Counted from the stretch's first letter, positions 26,305-35,479 are shown. The stretch is 64,000 nucleotides of DNA from Brucella anthropi_A (GCF_046630315.1 NZ_LQBD01000002.1:62001-126000), one strand, 5' to 3'. Numbers and translations: made by a program. The notes: generated from the sequence alone by a model not told the origin.

Positions 26305-26316
26305 TTGCGTGCGCAA
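26305..26316. promoter_or_regulatory. Candidate operator upstream of the sugar-importer operon
   Basis: TTGCG-TG-CGCAA is a perfect 12-bp palindrome about 80 bases upstream of the ATPase start. It lies inside a larger imperfect inverted repeat (26292-26310 with 26367-26383). LacI-type regulators use such sites, but no regulator gene is adjacent. Confidence 0.35.
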
Positions 26317-26554
26317 CCAAAACGCCGCGCTTGCGTGAAGGGTTGCGGTTCAAACCCCCACATTCTACGCAATTGGCCTGACCAACGGGCGCTTTTGCGA
26401 TATTGCCTGCATTGTGACTGCATGGATTGGGACGAAGAGAAAGGCCGCGTCGTCGCGGGCCGGACGAAAGCAGGGCGCGACTGCAATTCTGACAGTATCG
26501 CAGTATTTTATGCCGCCCGCCTCTGGAAAGCGGGGCGGTTCCTTTCTATCATTA

Positions 26555-26652
26555 GAGCATTTCCAGCAAAAGTGCGAAGCGGTTTTGCGTGGGATAATGC
26601 GTAAAAAAAGAGATAGAGCGGTGCTACGAATCCGTTTTAACTGGAACCGCTC
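26555..26652. repeat. Family A palindromic repeat (98 bp)
   Basis: The element runs from GAGCATTTCC to GGAACCGCTC, which match as an inverted repeat at eight of ten positions. TA flanks both ends (26553-26554 and 26653-26654). It is the best-preserved full copy here. With the inverted repeat above it fills much of the 461-base gap from 26225 to 26685, and its right end is 33 bases before the next start codon. Confidence 0.8.
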
Positions 26653-26685
26653 TATATTCCGATTATCTGATCCCGAGGGGCAGTT

Positions 26686-27975
26686 TTGTACTTTGAAATA
26701 ATTACGGTCGTGCTGTTGACGATCCTCAATGGCGTTCTTGCCATGTCGGAACTCGCAGTGGTTTCCTCCCGCCCGGCACGACTGAGGGTAATGGCCGACA
26801 AGGGCAGCCGCGGCGCCCGCATGGCCATCGAGCTTGCCGATGATCCCGGCCGTTTCCTCTCCACCGTCCAGATCGGCATTACCCTTGTCGGCATTCTGTC
26901 GGGTGCGTTTTCCGGCGCGACGCTCGGCGCGCGCCTGTCGGGCTGGCTTCTGGCGCAGGGTTTGTCGCCAGCCCTTGCCGATGCGCTGGGCGTCGGTTCG
27001 GTCGTCGTGGTCATCACCTATCTGTCGCTGATCGTCGGCGAACTCGTGCCCAAGCAGATCGCGCTGCGCGAACCGGAAACGGTTGCAAGCCGCGTCGCCC
27101 CGACGATGACGCTGTTGTCGAAGATGGCCGCGCCTCTGGTCTGGCTTCTGGACACTTCGGGCCGTCTGGTGCTGAAACTGCTCGGCCAGTCGGGCAGGAC
27201 GAGCGACGGCGTGACGGATGAAGAGATCAAGTCCGTTCTGGCCGAAGCGCATAGCGCGGGTGTGATCGAAACGGAGGAATCCCGCATGATTGCGGGCGTG
27301 ATGCGCCTTGCCGACCGCACGGCGCGCGGGCTGATGACGCCGCGCATGGATGTCGAAATGGTCGATGTCGACGACAGTTTCGACGAAATCCGCGAGCAGT
27401 TGCAGAACACCGGCCGCTCGCGGCTTCCGGTGCGCGGCGAGGATTCCGACGAGGTGATCGGCGTCTTGCAGGTGCGCGACTTCTTCAACCAGCTTTCGTC
27501 CAAAGGGAGCGTCAATCTGCGCGAGATCGTGCGGGACGTCCCCGTCGTGTCGGATTTTTCCGATGCGCTGGACGTGGTGGAAGCCATTCGCGGCACGCCC
27601 ACCCATATGGTGCTTGTCTATGACGAATACGGCCATTTCGAAGGGGTGATTACCGCGGGCGACGTGATGGAAGCCATCATCGGCGCCATGCAGGAAGACC
27701 ATGTCGAGGAGAAAGCCATCGTGCGCCGGGCGGATGGGTCCTATCTCGTCTCGGGCTGGATGCCGATCGACGAATTTTCGGAGTTTCTGCGGTTTCAGAT
27801 CGATGACGATGCGGAATACAACACCGTTGCCGGGCTGGCGCTTGAGGAGCTGAAACATCTGCCCGATGTGGGCGAAACCTTCGTCAAGAACGGATGGATC
27901 TTCGAAATCGTCGACCTCGATGGACGCCGCATCGACAAATTGCTGCTGACGGCGGAAGAACAGCCGACCGAATAG
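26686..27975 (+). CDS. Hemolysin/CNNM family protein: DUF21, CBS pair and CorC_HlyC domains
   Basis: A 429-residue inner-membrane protein of the CNNM/CorB type, linked to magnesium or cobalt efflux in studied members. The DUF21 domain with about four spans is at residues 1 to 150 (NGVLAMSELAVVSSRPARL is diagnostic). The CBS pair is at about 205 to 325, with MTPRMDVEMVD and HMVLVYDEYGHFEGVIT. The CorC_HlyC domain ends the chain. It starts with TTG at 26686, supported by GAGGGG five bases upstream; no ATG fits. It is a single gene whose promoter region carries a family A repeat. Confidence 0.9.
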   Translation: MYFEIITVVLLTILNGVLAMSELAVVSSRPARLRVMADKGSRGARMAIELADDPGRFLSTVQIGITLVGILSGAFSGATLGARLSGWLLAQGLSPALADALGVGSVVVVITYLSLIVGELVPKQIALREPETVASRVAPTMTLLSKMAAPLVWLLDTSGRLVLKLLGQSGRTSDGVTDEEIKSVLAEAHSAGVIETEESRMIAGVMRLADRTARGLMTPRMDVEMVDVDDSFDEIREQLQNTGRSRLPVRGEDSDEVIGVLQVRDFFNQLSSKGSVNLREIVRDVPVVSDFSDALDVVEAIRGTPTHMVLVYDEYGHFEGVITAGDVMEAIIGAMQEDHVEEKAIVRRADGSYLVSGWMPIDEFSEFLRFQIDDDAEYNTVAGLALEELKHLPDVGETFVKNGWIFEIVDLDGRRIDKLLLTAEEQPTE

Positions 27976-28189
27976 TTTGCGGGCGGGCGGCATATTGCCG
28001 GTGACAGGCTGTCATCCGCCAAGGTAATCGTCTTGATTGAGCCATCGTGCCATTGGCATTTTAGATTGCATACATGTTATACTTGCAAATCAGGGGACAG
28101 TTCTGCTGTCATTCCTTTTCGGTGAGGGGCAGGAGGGGCGCTCCTGATCGAAAGAAGCTCAACGTGCTCTGGCCGGTGGTGGCGTTTCA

Positions 28190-30157
28190 ATGGGGTCAAG
28201 AATTGCATACTGGCTGCAACTGGCACGGGCGGCATATGGCAGCCAGAACGGCCCGATAACCGACAAGATTCTCGCAGACCAGCTGAGGGAGATTTGCGAG
28301 GGGCTGCGCTTTTCGATGCCGATCGGCACGATCCTGTCGGTGCTTGTCCTGCTGGCCCAGATGGCGGAAGGGCATGTGTGGGTTCCGCTGGTCTGGTTCG
28401 CGCTGGTCAACATCATCAATATGGCGCGCTTCATCGACGCGATTGCCTATTATCGAAGCCCTGCCGTACCCACTGAAAATGTCAAGGTGCTGCAACGCCA
28501 GCTCACCCGGTTCCGGTTGCTGGCGGCGGTGTCCGGCCTAGTATGGTCAGGGGTCGCCATTCTTTCCGAGGGATTCACGCTCGCCCAATCGTCGTTCTAT
28601 CTGGTCATTCTGGCCGGTGTCTGCGCCGGTGCCGTGACCTATGGTTCGTCCTATGCGGCGGTTGCGATCAATTTCATCACGCCGCCGCTGGCCGTGACCA
28701 TGGTTTGCCTCGCATGGCAGGCCGATCTGCAACATGGCATGCTTGCTTTTGCCGTCGTGCTGTTCTGGTGCGGGATGGCGCGCGGTGCGCTGTTGGGCCA
28801 GAACCGTTTCATCCAGACAAGCAGGCTCAAGCATGAAGCCAAGCAGACCGCCGATGAAATGGCGCTCAAATCCCGGCAGGATCCGCTGACGGGCCTCTTC
28901 AACCGGCGCGGCCTTGAAACCTCCATCCGCCTGTTTCCGGTCAAGGACGGCCCGTTCATCGTCATGCTGATCGATCTCGACGGGTTCAAATCCGTCAACG
29001 ATACCTACGGCCACAAGGCGGGCGACGATCTTCTGGTCGCGATTGCCGAGCGCATCCGGCAGATATCGCCGGAGCGATCCGTTCTGGCGCGCATCGGCGG
29101 CGACGAGTTTGTGCTTGTCTATCCCGAGCCGGCGGCGAACATCGAGGCCGGACTGGTGGCCGCGCGCATCATCGGCAGTCTGGCGGCGCATCATCAGGGC
29201 ATCCTGTCGGTGGAGATCGGCGCCTGTGTCGGCATCTGCCGGTTGGAGCGCCTGGACCCGGTGGAAATGCTGTTGCGGGCCGATTTTGCCCTTTATGCCG
29301 CCAAAAAGCGCGGCCGCAACGAATATTATTTCTTCGAGAAGCGCCTTCACCATGAGTGGGAGCGCAAGCAGAGCATCGAGCGCGATCTGCGGATCGCCAT
29401 CGAAACCGGGCAGGTACAAACTTACTTCCAGCCGGTGGTCGAGCTTTCCAGCGGGCGCATGGTGGGCTTCGAGGCGCTGTTGCGCTGGGATCATCCGCAG
29501 CATGGCACGATCCCCCCGCCCGAAATCATCGACGTCGCCTGCGAGGTGGGGGTGGTGCGGCAGCTGACCCACAATGTGTTTTTCAATTGCTGCGAGATGA
29601 TCGACAAGCTTTCCGGGATGGGGCGCGGCGATCTGACGGTCGCCATGAACCTTTCCCCCCGCGAGCTGGCGGGCGGGCGTATCCCGCATGAAATCCTGTC
29701 CCAGATGGAAAAGCGCGCCCTGCCGGCTTCGATGCTCGAGATAGAGATCACGGAGGAGGCGCCCTTCGACCAGCGCTGGATGAACGACAGTCTCGGTGCC
29801 TTGTCGAATGCCGGCGTTTCCATCGCGCTCGATGATTTCGGCACCGGCTTTGCGACTTTTGCTTCCCTGAAGAAGGGGCTCATCACCAAGATCAAGATCG
29901 ACAAGGTGTTCGTGCGCGGCATTGCCGAATCCGACGGCGACCAGCATATCGTGCGCGCCATGGTCGCGCTGGGGGAAGCGCTCGGCATCAAGGTGACGTC
30001 CGAGGGGATCGAGACGGAAGAAGACCGCGACACGCTTTGTCGTCTTGGTTGCGGCAGCGGGCAGGGTTTTCTGTTTTCGCCCGCCCTGCCGATGAACATG
30101 GCTCTGGATGCGCTTGCCAGGACATATGCCGGGGCCGACCGCGCGGCGCGATCATAG
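28190..30157 (+). CDS. Membrane GGDEF-EAL cyclic di-GMP protein
   Basis: A 655-residue inner-membrane protein with both synthesis and breakdown domains for cyclic di-GMP. About five spans lie in residues 42 to 205. The GGDEF domain has DPLTGLFNRRG near 231 and RIGGDEF at 301 to 307. The EAL domain has GFEALLRW at 427 to 434 and DDFGTGFATF near 555, so both active sites look intact. The I-site RxxD is absent. Which activity dominates cannot be told. The gap before it (27976-28189) is AT-rich near 28060-28080 and may hold the promoter; nothing else is seen there. Confidence 0.93.
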   Translation: MGSRIAYWLQLARAAYGSQNGPITDKILADQLREICEGLRFSMPIGTILSVLVLLAQMAEGHVWVPLVWFALVNIINMARFIDAIAYYRSPAVPTENVKVLQRQLTRFRLLAAVSGLVWSGVAILSEGFTLAQSSFYLVILAGVCAGAVTYGSSYAAVAINFITPPLAVTMVCLAWQADLQHGMLAFAVVLFWCGMARGALLGQNRFIQTSRLKHEAKQTADEMALKSRQDPLTGLFNRRGLETSIRLFPVKDGPFIVMLIDLDGFKSVNDTYGHKAGDDLLVAIAERIRQISPERSVLARIGGDEFVLVYPEPAANIEAGLVAARIIGSLAAHHQGILSVEIGACVGICRLERLDPVEMLLRADFALYAAKKRGRNEYYFFEKRLHHEWERKQSIERDLRIAIETGQVQTYFQPVVELSSGRMVGFEALLRWDHPQHGTIPPPEIIDVACEVGVVRQLTHNVFFNCCEMIDKLSGMGRGDLTVAMNLSPRELAGGRIPHEILSQMEKRALPASMLEIEITEEAPFDQRWMNDSLGALSNAGVSIALDDFGTGFATFASLKKGLITKIKIDKVFVRGIAESDGDQHIVRAMVALGEALGIKVTSEGIETEEDRDTLCRLGCGSGQGFLFSPALPMNMALDALARTYAGADRAARS

Positions 30158-30287
30158 GCTTGCCTCAAATCTACACGAACCGTCGCCCCCAATTTGGTCG
30201 CAAGCCGGACGGGGTGTTATGGTCTGTTGCTTCAGGCAGGCGAGCCTGCTTGCCGGGCGAGAAAATGTAGATCAGGGGAGGGATTTC

Positions 30288-30683
30288 ATGACAGATGGCA
30301 ACGATGCTTCAACTCTCATAGACGGGCGTATCGCCGAGCTTGGCGACTGGCGCGGTGAGACGCTTGCCAGAATGCGCGCGCTCATCAGGAAGGCCGATCC
30401 GGGGGTGATCGAGGAATGGAAATGGCGCGGCGTTCCGGTATGGTCGCATGACGGCATCATCTGCACCGGCGAGACCTACAAGAAGGTGGTGAAGCTGACT
30501 TTTGCGCATGGCGCCGCACTGGACGATCCGGCTCATCTCTTCAACTCCAGCCTTGAAGGCAATACCCGCCGCGCGATCGACATAGGCGAAGGCGAGGAGA
30601 TCGATGCGGCTGCTTTTTGTGCGCTCGTCCAGACCGCCATCGCACATAATATAGCCAGGAAGACGCGGAAAAAGCCCAGCTAG
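30288..30683 (+). CDS. DUF1801 domain protein
   Basis: A 131-residue protein of the DUF1801 (YdhG/YjbR-like) family, function unknown. The core is seen in KADPGVIEEWKWRGVPVW near residue 36, followed by CTGETYKKVVKLTF near 60. I start at the ATG at 30288 because GGGAGGG stands at the right distance; the longer frame overlaps a different region. The C-terminus is basic (KTRKKPS). The stop TAG is made by TA plus the first G of a family B mobile-like repeat at 30683, so the original C-terminus may have been altered or kept by that insertion. Confidence 0.82.
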   Translation: MTDGNDASTLIDGRIAELGDWRGETLARMRALIRKADPGVIEEWKWRGVPVWSHDGIICTGETYKKVVKLTFAHGAALDDPAHLFNSSLEGNTRRAIDIGEGEEIDAAAFCALVQTAIAHNIARKTRKKPS

Positions 30684-30828
30684 CACTACAGTTGCAAATT
30701 CGTCAGGCCGTGGTGAAAAGAGTAATTTTCGAGCACCGGAGCGCAGCGTACTTAAAGGTACGTGAGCACCGGAACGCAGACAAATTGCTCTTTGCAGCCC
30801 GGCATCACGAAGAATGCAACTGTAGTGC
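30683..30828. mobile_element. Family B MITE-like element (146 bp)
   Basis: It has perfect 14-bp terminal inverted repeats, GCACTACAGTTGCA (30683-30696) and TGCAACTGTAGTGC (30815-30828). TA precedes the left end; CA follows the right end, perhaps a mutated TA. It encodes nothing. The inside matches the second copy at 41779-41979, which lies in the opposite orientation. A TA target and short TIRs suggest mobilisation by an IS630/Tc1-type transposase. Confidence 0.8.
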
Positions 30829-31000
30829 CAGGGCTGACCGGTCGTCCCGACTATGCAGAACGGTTTCCTGCGGTGGTGCAGCGACGAGTTGTGGGGATGC
30901 GGGCCTCAAGATTTCTCTCCATTCCGACTGGAATGTATCGCCGATCGATCCGCTTCGTTATGTCGAGGGCACTGTTACCCGCGAGATGAATGAAGGCGGC

Positions 31001-31028
31001 GCGGCGGCAGGCTTTGCCCTGCCGCCGC
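31001..31028. terminator. GC-rich hairpin downstream of the SDR gene
   Basis: GCGGCGGCAG (31001-31010) pairs perfectly with CTGCCGCCGC (31019-31028) across 8 bases, without a T-run. It lies 90 bases beyond the 3' end of the minus-strand SDR gene. Otherwise the stretch from 30829 to 31117 shows no gene. Confidence 0.45.
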
Positions 31029-31117
31029 GTTCTCTGCCGTGGGGCTCTCAGCCCGGAGCTGTCTGTTTTGACGCGCATTTTCCCCGTGCAGGCTTTTCAC
31101 GCTTTTCGGGATGCGCT

Positions 31118-31822
31118 CTATACCGCCCGGGTCAGCCCGCCATCCACGCGCAGGTTCTGGCCGGTGATATAGGCGGCGCCGTCGGATGCGAGGAAGGAGA
31201 TCGTCGCGGCGATTTCCTCGCTCGTGCCATAGCGCTGCAACGGAACGCTTGCCCGGCGTTCTTCCACCTTCGGCAGGCTGTCGATCCAACCGGGAAGAAC
31301 ATTGTTCATGCGGATATTGTCGGCTGCATAAGTGTCGGCGAAAATCTTGGTAAAAGAGGCAAGCCCGGCGCGGAACACCGCCGAGGTCGGGAACATGGCG
31401 CTCGGCTCGAACGCCCATGCGGTCGAGATATTGATGATGACGCCGGACTTCTGCTGCTGCATCGTCGGCACCACCAGGCGCGAGGGGCGAACCGCATTGA
31501 GAAAATAGGTGTCCATTCCCTTGTGCCAGTCTTCATCGGTGATTTCGAGGATCGGCGCGCGGGGGCCATGGCCTGCGCTGTTCACCAGCACATCGATGCG
31601 GCCCCAGTTTTCCAGAACTTCGTCCACCAGCCGCTTCAGATCGTCATTCGACTGGTTCGAGCCGGTGACGCCGATGCCGCCCAGTTCCTCAGCCAGTGCT
31701 TCGCCCTTGCCGGAGGATGAGAGGATCGCCACCTTGAAACCGTCCTGCGCCAGCCTGCGCGCGGCAGCTGCCCCCATGCCGCTTCCGCCAGCCGTTACAA
31801 TCGCTACTTTTCCTGCTGCCAT
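31118..31822 (-). CDS. Short-chain dehydrogenase/reductase with altered catalytic residues
   Basis: A 234-residue SDR-fold protein. The cofactor motif is TAGGSGMGAAA at residues 10 to 20, NSAG is at 81 to 84, and the active-site Ser is in NIST at 131 to 134. The usual YxxxK catalytic pair is replaced: the aligned segment reads S147-AVF-R151, so the Tyr and Lys are missing. The C-terminus with YITGQNLRVDGG is normal. It may be a binding protein or use different chemistry. It is a single gene with an AAAGGAACGG ribosome site. Confidence 0.83.
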   Translation of the reverse strand: MAAGKVAIVTAGGSGMGAAAARRLAQDGFKVAILSSSGKGEALAEELGGIGVTGSNQSNDDLKRLVDEVLENWGRIDVLVNSAGHGPRAPILEITDEDWHKGMDTYFLNAVRPSRLVVPTMQQQKSGVIINISTAWAFEPSAMFPTSAVFRAGLASFTKIFADTYAADNIRMNNVLPGWIDSLPKVEERRASVPLQRYGTSEEIAATISFLASDGAAYITGQNLRVDGGLTRAV

Positions 31823-31914
31823 GGTCCGTTCCTTTGCTGCCTGATCGAGCAGGCTCTATTTTTATGGAATCGTTGGAATTGCCCTGTGGGCCGAACCTAC
31901 ACGGATTCGTCTAC

Positions 31915-32014
31915 GGCATCGGCCCAAAAATCGGAATCGATTTTGGGAATGCACGATGCCTCTATACAATAAGTCAGAGCGACCTTTGTGCGTCCGAATG
32001 GACGCACGGCGCTC
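31915..32014. repeat. Composite palindromic repeat with two nested hairpins
   Basis: One part has GGCATCG and CGATGCC (31915-31921, 31954-31960) around a CCCAAAA/TTTTGGG stem. The other has AGAGCG and CGCTCT (31976-31981, 32010-32015) around GTGCGTCC and GGACGCAC (31988-31995, 32000-32007). It lies in the 191-base gap between the SDR and EamA genes. Its right end (CGCTC then TA) forms the EamA stop codon on the minus strand. Confidence 0.65.
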
Positions 32015-32952
32015 TACGGCGAAAGCGGGGTTGAAGGCGCAGGCCGGGGCTTTGCGGAACGGGCAGGCACGGTGATGCTGACAAGGCAAATGGTAACAAG
32101 AACCACGCCAAACCAGCCAAGGGCGGAAAGGCGCTCGCCGACGATCACCACCGCGAAAAACGCGGCGACAACCGGCTCGAACAGGGTGATTGTGGTCGCC
32201 ACGCTCGTTTCAACGCGGTTCAGGCCGTAGCCGAAACAGACATAGCCGAGGAACATCGGCACGAAAGCCATGTAAAGCCCGACGGCCGCATTGTTCCACG
32301 AACCCAGAAACGGCCCGCCGGTTGCGAGCAGAACCGGCATCAGCAAAAGGCCGCCTATGCCGAAGGTTGCGCCCATGGCGGTTGTCGATGATATGCCGCC
32401 CTGCATAAGCTGGCGCGCGCAGGAAGAATAAAGCGCATAGGTGAAGCCTGCCGCGAGGCCCAGCAGTGAGCCGGTCAGCGTTGAACCCTCGGCTGCGACC
32501 GCATGAACGCGGCCCTGTTCCGACAGGCTGAGCAGGGCCATGCCGACAATGCCGATCGCAGCGCCTGCCAGCCAGCGCGGCGACGGGCGAAAGCCGCTTT
32601 GCCGATATTCGATGCCTGCTGAGAGAAGCGGAGCGGAGCCGAGCGAGATGACCGTTCCGATGGTCACGCCGGCCATCCGCATGGAGCCGTAAAAGGCGAG
32701 GGGATAGATCGCGACCGAGACCGCGCCCAGCATGAGGATGCGCCATTGACCGGCAAGCGCCCGTCGCGCGGCGATCAGCCCGCGCCAGGCGATTGCGGCT
32801 TGCGCCAGCCCGCCAAGCCCCATGGCCGCAGCGCCGATGGCCGCCGCGCCGACGTCGGGCGCAAAGGTGGCCGCTGTGCCTGTCGTGCCCCAGATGGTGG
32901 AGGCGACGATGATGGCGGCCACGCCCAGAAAATAGTCTCTCGATGATTGCAT
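32014..32952 (-). CDS. EamA/DMT family transporter
   Basis: A 312-residue inner-membrane transporter of the drug/metabolite family with about ten spans in two EamA repeats. The first repeat has the AAIIVASTIWGTTGTAATFAP opening region and the second ends near FALVNIVETSVATTITLFEPVVAAFF-type sequence (here LNRVETSVATTITLFEP). The substrate is unknown; metabolite or drug export is likely. Its start is one base after the TetR stop, so both are co-transcribed and the TetR protein probably controls it. The stop TAG is shared with the repeat element that follows. Confidence 0.88.
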   Translation of the reverse strand: MQSSRDYFLGVAAIIVASTIWGTTGTAATFAPDVGAAAIGAAAMGLGGLAQAAIAWRGLIAARRALAGQWRILMLGAVSVAIYPLAFYGSMRMAGVTIGTVISLGSAPLLSAGIEYRQSGFRPSPRWLAGAAIGIVGMALLSLSEQGRVHAVAAEGSTLTGSLLGLAAGFTYALYSSCARQLMQGGISSTTAMGATFGIGGLLLMPVLLATGGPFLGSWNNAAVGLYMAFVPMFLGYVCFGYGLNRVETSVATTITLFEPVVAAFFAVVIVGERLSALGWFGVVLVTICLVSITVPARSAKPRPAPSTPLSP

Positions 32953-32953
32953 T

Positions 32954-33544
32954 TTAAATTTGCTTCAAAATCGTCGCGGCCATTGCCCTGGCTTCGCCAA
33001 GACGCGCACTCTTGCCTTCAAGGCCAGCCCGCATGATCGCTCCCTCGAGAATGAAGGAGAGCTGCACGGCCAGTTGGCTCACCCGAGGCGGATCATCGGG
33101 GATCAGGCCGGTGAGATGGGTCACGAGCAGGCCCTCGACCTCTTCCTTGTGTTTTCTCACCGCTTCGCGCCCCGGATCGCCAGCGGGCAGCTCCGCTGCC
33201 GCATTCAGGAGGCCGCAGCCGCGAAACCCGTGTTCATAGGCAAATTCCGCGTGGTCGCGATAGGCGTCGAACACCGCCAGAATCCCGTCCATCGGCGTTG
33301 CCGCCTTTTCCAGGCGCTTTTCATAGAGGCCCAGCCATTCGGCATGGCGATGCTCCAGATAGGTCGCCACCAGTTCCGCCTTGGATGCGAAATTGTTGTA
33401 GAGGCTCTGCTTCGCCACGCCTGCGCGCTGGATGATCGCGTCGATCCCGGTCGCCGCAATGCCTTCGTCGTAAAACAGTTCCGCCGCCGCCGCTAAAAGC
33501 CGCTCGCGTGCCGGTCTTAAACTTGTCGTGGCGGGATCGTTCAT
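32954..33544 (-). CDS. TetR-family repressor, autoregulated and controlling EamA
   Basis: A 196-residue TetR protein. The HTH is at residues 10 to 55 (ATGIDAIIQRAGVAKQSLYN). The ligand domain follows, with a cysteine in HGFRGCGLLNAA near 105, reminiscent of electrophile-responsive NemR/AcuR-like repressors. I start at MNDPATTS (33544) because the upstream part crosses the promoter and operator. A perfect palindrome overlapping the promoter lies 18 bases upstream. Together with the 1-base gap to the EamA gene this indicates an autoregulated two-gene operon, possibly also acting on the divergent MFS gene. Confidence 0.9.
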   Translation of the reverse strand: MNDPATTSLRPARERLLAAAAELFYDEGIAATGIDAIIQRAGVAKQSLYNNFASKAELVATYLEHRHAEWLGLYEKRLEKAATPMDGILAVFDAYRDHAEFAYEHGFRGCGLLNAAAELPAGDPGREAVRKHKEEVEGLLVTHLTGLIPDDPPRVSQLAVQLSFILEGAIMRAGLEGKSARLGEARAMAATILKQI

Positions 33545-33562
33545 CGCATTTGGTCCATCGAT

Positions 33563-33582
33563 TAGGTAGACCAGTCTACCTA
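33563..33582. promoter_or_regulatory. TetR operator palindrome
   Basis: TAGGTAGAC-CA-GTCTACCTA is a perfect inverted repeat with 9-bp arms. It contains TAGAC-N2-GTCTA, close to sites used by NemR-type regulators, and it covers the -10 element of the TetR promoter. Confidence 0.85.
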
Positions 33583-33601
33583 TCGCAAAAAAAGGTGTCA
33601 A
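33573..33601 (-). promoter_or_regulatory. Sigma70-type promoter of the TetR-EamA operon
   Basis: On the minus strand TTGACA (33596-33601) and TAGACT (33573-33578) are 17 bases apart. The -10 lies inside the operator palindrome, so bound repressor would block RNA polymerase. Confidence 0.75.
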
Positions 33602-33696
33602 TCATCATTCTCGTGCGCCCACGGTTTTAACCCCTTGTCGCAGGAGAGAGATTCACGTATCCGCATTCTTAGGCAGATGGAACGGGAGGTCGTCCG

Positions 33697-35325
33697 GTGC
33701 CGCAGAAAGTTTCCCCCCTGGCGCCTTTCCAATACAAGACATTTCGGGCGCTCTGGTCAGCGACATTGGTTTCCAACCTCGGCGGTCTGGTGCAGACGGT
33801 CGGCGCGGGCTGGATGATGGCAACCATCGCCCATTCGGACGATATGGTTGCACTTGTGCAGGCTTCGACAACCTTGCCCGTGATGATCTTTTCCGTCGCA
33901 GCCGGTGCCCTGGCCGATAATTTCGACCGCCGCCGCATCATGCTGACAGCGCAGGTTCTGCTGCTGTTCATTTCGGTTGCGCTGGCGGCTTTTGCCTATC
34001 TCGGTATCCTCACGCCCTGGATGCTGCTCAGCTTCACCTTCCTGATCGGCTGTGGCGGGGCCTTGCACAATCCTTCATGGCAGGCATCGATGGGCGACAT
34101 CGTGCCCCGCACCGATCTGCCTGCGGCCGTGGCGCTCAACAGCATGAGCTTCAATCTCATGCGCAGCATTGGTCCGGCCATCGGCGGTATCATCGTGGCG
34201 GCGGCGGGCGCTGCTTTTGCGTTCATTTTCAATGCGTTCAGCTATTGTGCGCTCATTCTGGCGCTGTGGCGGTGGAAGCCGGAAACCGTCAAGTCCACCC
34301 TGCCGCGCGAAACGCTGGGACCGGCCATGGTGGCGGGGCTGCGTTATGTCGCCATGTCGCCGAACTTGCTGAAAGTGATGTTCCGGGGCTTTCTGTTCGG
34401 CCTGTCGGCCATTGTCGTGCTGGCGCTTCTGCCGCTCGTCGCCCGCGATCTCGTCCAGGGAACGGCGCTCACCTATGGCATCATGCTGGGCTTTTTCGGG
34501 CTTGGCGCGATTGGCGGGGCTCTGCTCAGCGCCCGGCTGCGCGAGCTTCTCGGCAATGAATGGCTGGTGCGGGGGGCTTTTGTCGCCTTTGCCATCAGCT
34601 GCGCTTTGCTGTCGATCAGCCGGAACATGTGGCTAAGCTGTCTTTTCCTGCTGCCTGCCGGGGTTTCGTGGGTTCTGGCGCTGTCGCTGTTCAATGTCAC
34701 GGTGCAGCTGTCCACGCCGCGCTGGGTGGTGGGGCGGGCGCTTGCGCTTTACCAGACGGCGACTTTCGGCGGCATGGCGGCGGGAAGCTGGCTCTGGGGT
34801 GCGGTCGCGGACGAATATGGGGTGCCGGGTGCACTTCTGGCTGCTGCCGTGGTGCTGATGTTTGGCGCGCTGATCGGCCTTTTTCTGCCGCAGCCTGATT
34901 TTGAAGCCCTCAATCTCGATCCGCTCAACCGTTTCAGCGAACCGCAGCTTCGTCTCGATCTGCGTTCGCGCAGCGGCCCGATCATGATCATGGTCGATTA
35001 CAGAATCGCACAGGAAGATGTTCCGGCGTTTCTTTCCGCCATGGCCTTGCGGCGGCGCATGCGTATCCGCGATGGTGCAAGGCAATGGGTGCTGCTGCGC
35101 GATCTGGAAAACCCGGAAACCTGGACGGAAAGTTATCACGTGCCGACCTGGGTTGAATATGTCCGCCATAACCAGCGCCGGACCCAGGCCGATGCTGAAG
35201 TGTCGGAAAGATTGCTTTCCCTGCACAAGGGAGACAAGCCGCCGCTCGTGCATCGCATGATCGAAAGGCAGACGGTTCCGGTGCATGACGACATGCCGCT
35301 CAAGGCTCATCTCGACCTGTCGTGA
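33697..35325 (+). CDS. MFS exporter of the MFS_3 (EntS-like) type with a C-terminal extension
   Basis: A 542-residue protein. Residues 1 to 405 form a 12-span major-facilitator transporter starting FRALWSATLVSNLGGLVQTVGAGW, typical of MFS_3 members. Residues about 425 to 540 form a soluble extension with an antibiotic-monooxygenase-like fold (MVDYRIAQEDVPAFLSAM), as seen in many family members. Export of a siderophore or toxic small molecule is plausible. It begins with GTG at 33697, with GGGAGG eight bases upstream. The gene is divergent from the TetR operon, and the shared 153-base gap includes the TetR operator. Confidence 0.87.
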   Translation: MPQKVSPLAPFQYKTFRALWSATLVSNLGGLVQTVGAGWMMATIAHSDDMVALVQASTTLPVMIFSVAAGALADNFDRRRIMLTAQVLLLFISVALAAFAYLGILTPWMLLSFTFLIGCGGALHNPSWQASMGDIVPRTDLPAAVALNSMSFNLMRSIGPAIGGIIVAAAGAAFAFIFNAFSYCALILALWRWKPETVKSTLPRETLGPAMVAGLRYVAMSPNLLKVMFRGFLFGLSAIVVLALLPLVARDLVQGTALTYGIMLGFFGLGAIGGALLSARLRELLGNEWLVRGAFVAFAISCALLSISRNMWLSCLFLLPAGVSWVLALSLFNVTVQLSTPRWVVGRALALYQTATFGGMAAGSWLWGAVADEYGVPGALLAAAVVLMFGALIGLFLPQPDFEALNLDPLNRFSEPQLRLDLRSRSGPIMIMVDYRIAQEDVPAFLSAMALRRRMRIRDGARQWVLLRDLENPETWTESYHVPTWVEYVRHNQRRTQADAEVSERLLSLHKGDKPPLVHRMIERQTVPVHDDMPLKAHLDLS

Positions 35326-35479
35326 GCGCCGGTTTCAAATCAAGGCAAAACCGGGATTTGCGCCTTTCTGCTGCGCAAACGCTGTTTTCGGCGCGGAACC
35401 TTGCGCCTTTCGCATCGGATATTGTGGCGAGCGCCGGACAAAAACAAGGCAAAATCAAGGCGGGCAAGCTCTAGAAAGC

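Noticed and set aside
26341..26360. A TTCAAAC stretch with C-rich flank, like a tRNA T-arm
   Set aside because: Only four of five pairs form, there is no anticodon arm or acceptor stem, and no CCA; it is part of an inverted repeat.
28547..29947. A 466-codon minus-strand ORF
   Set aside because: It lies antisense to the GGDEF-EAL gene, whose motifs are intact.
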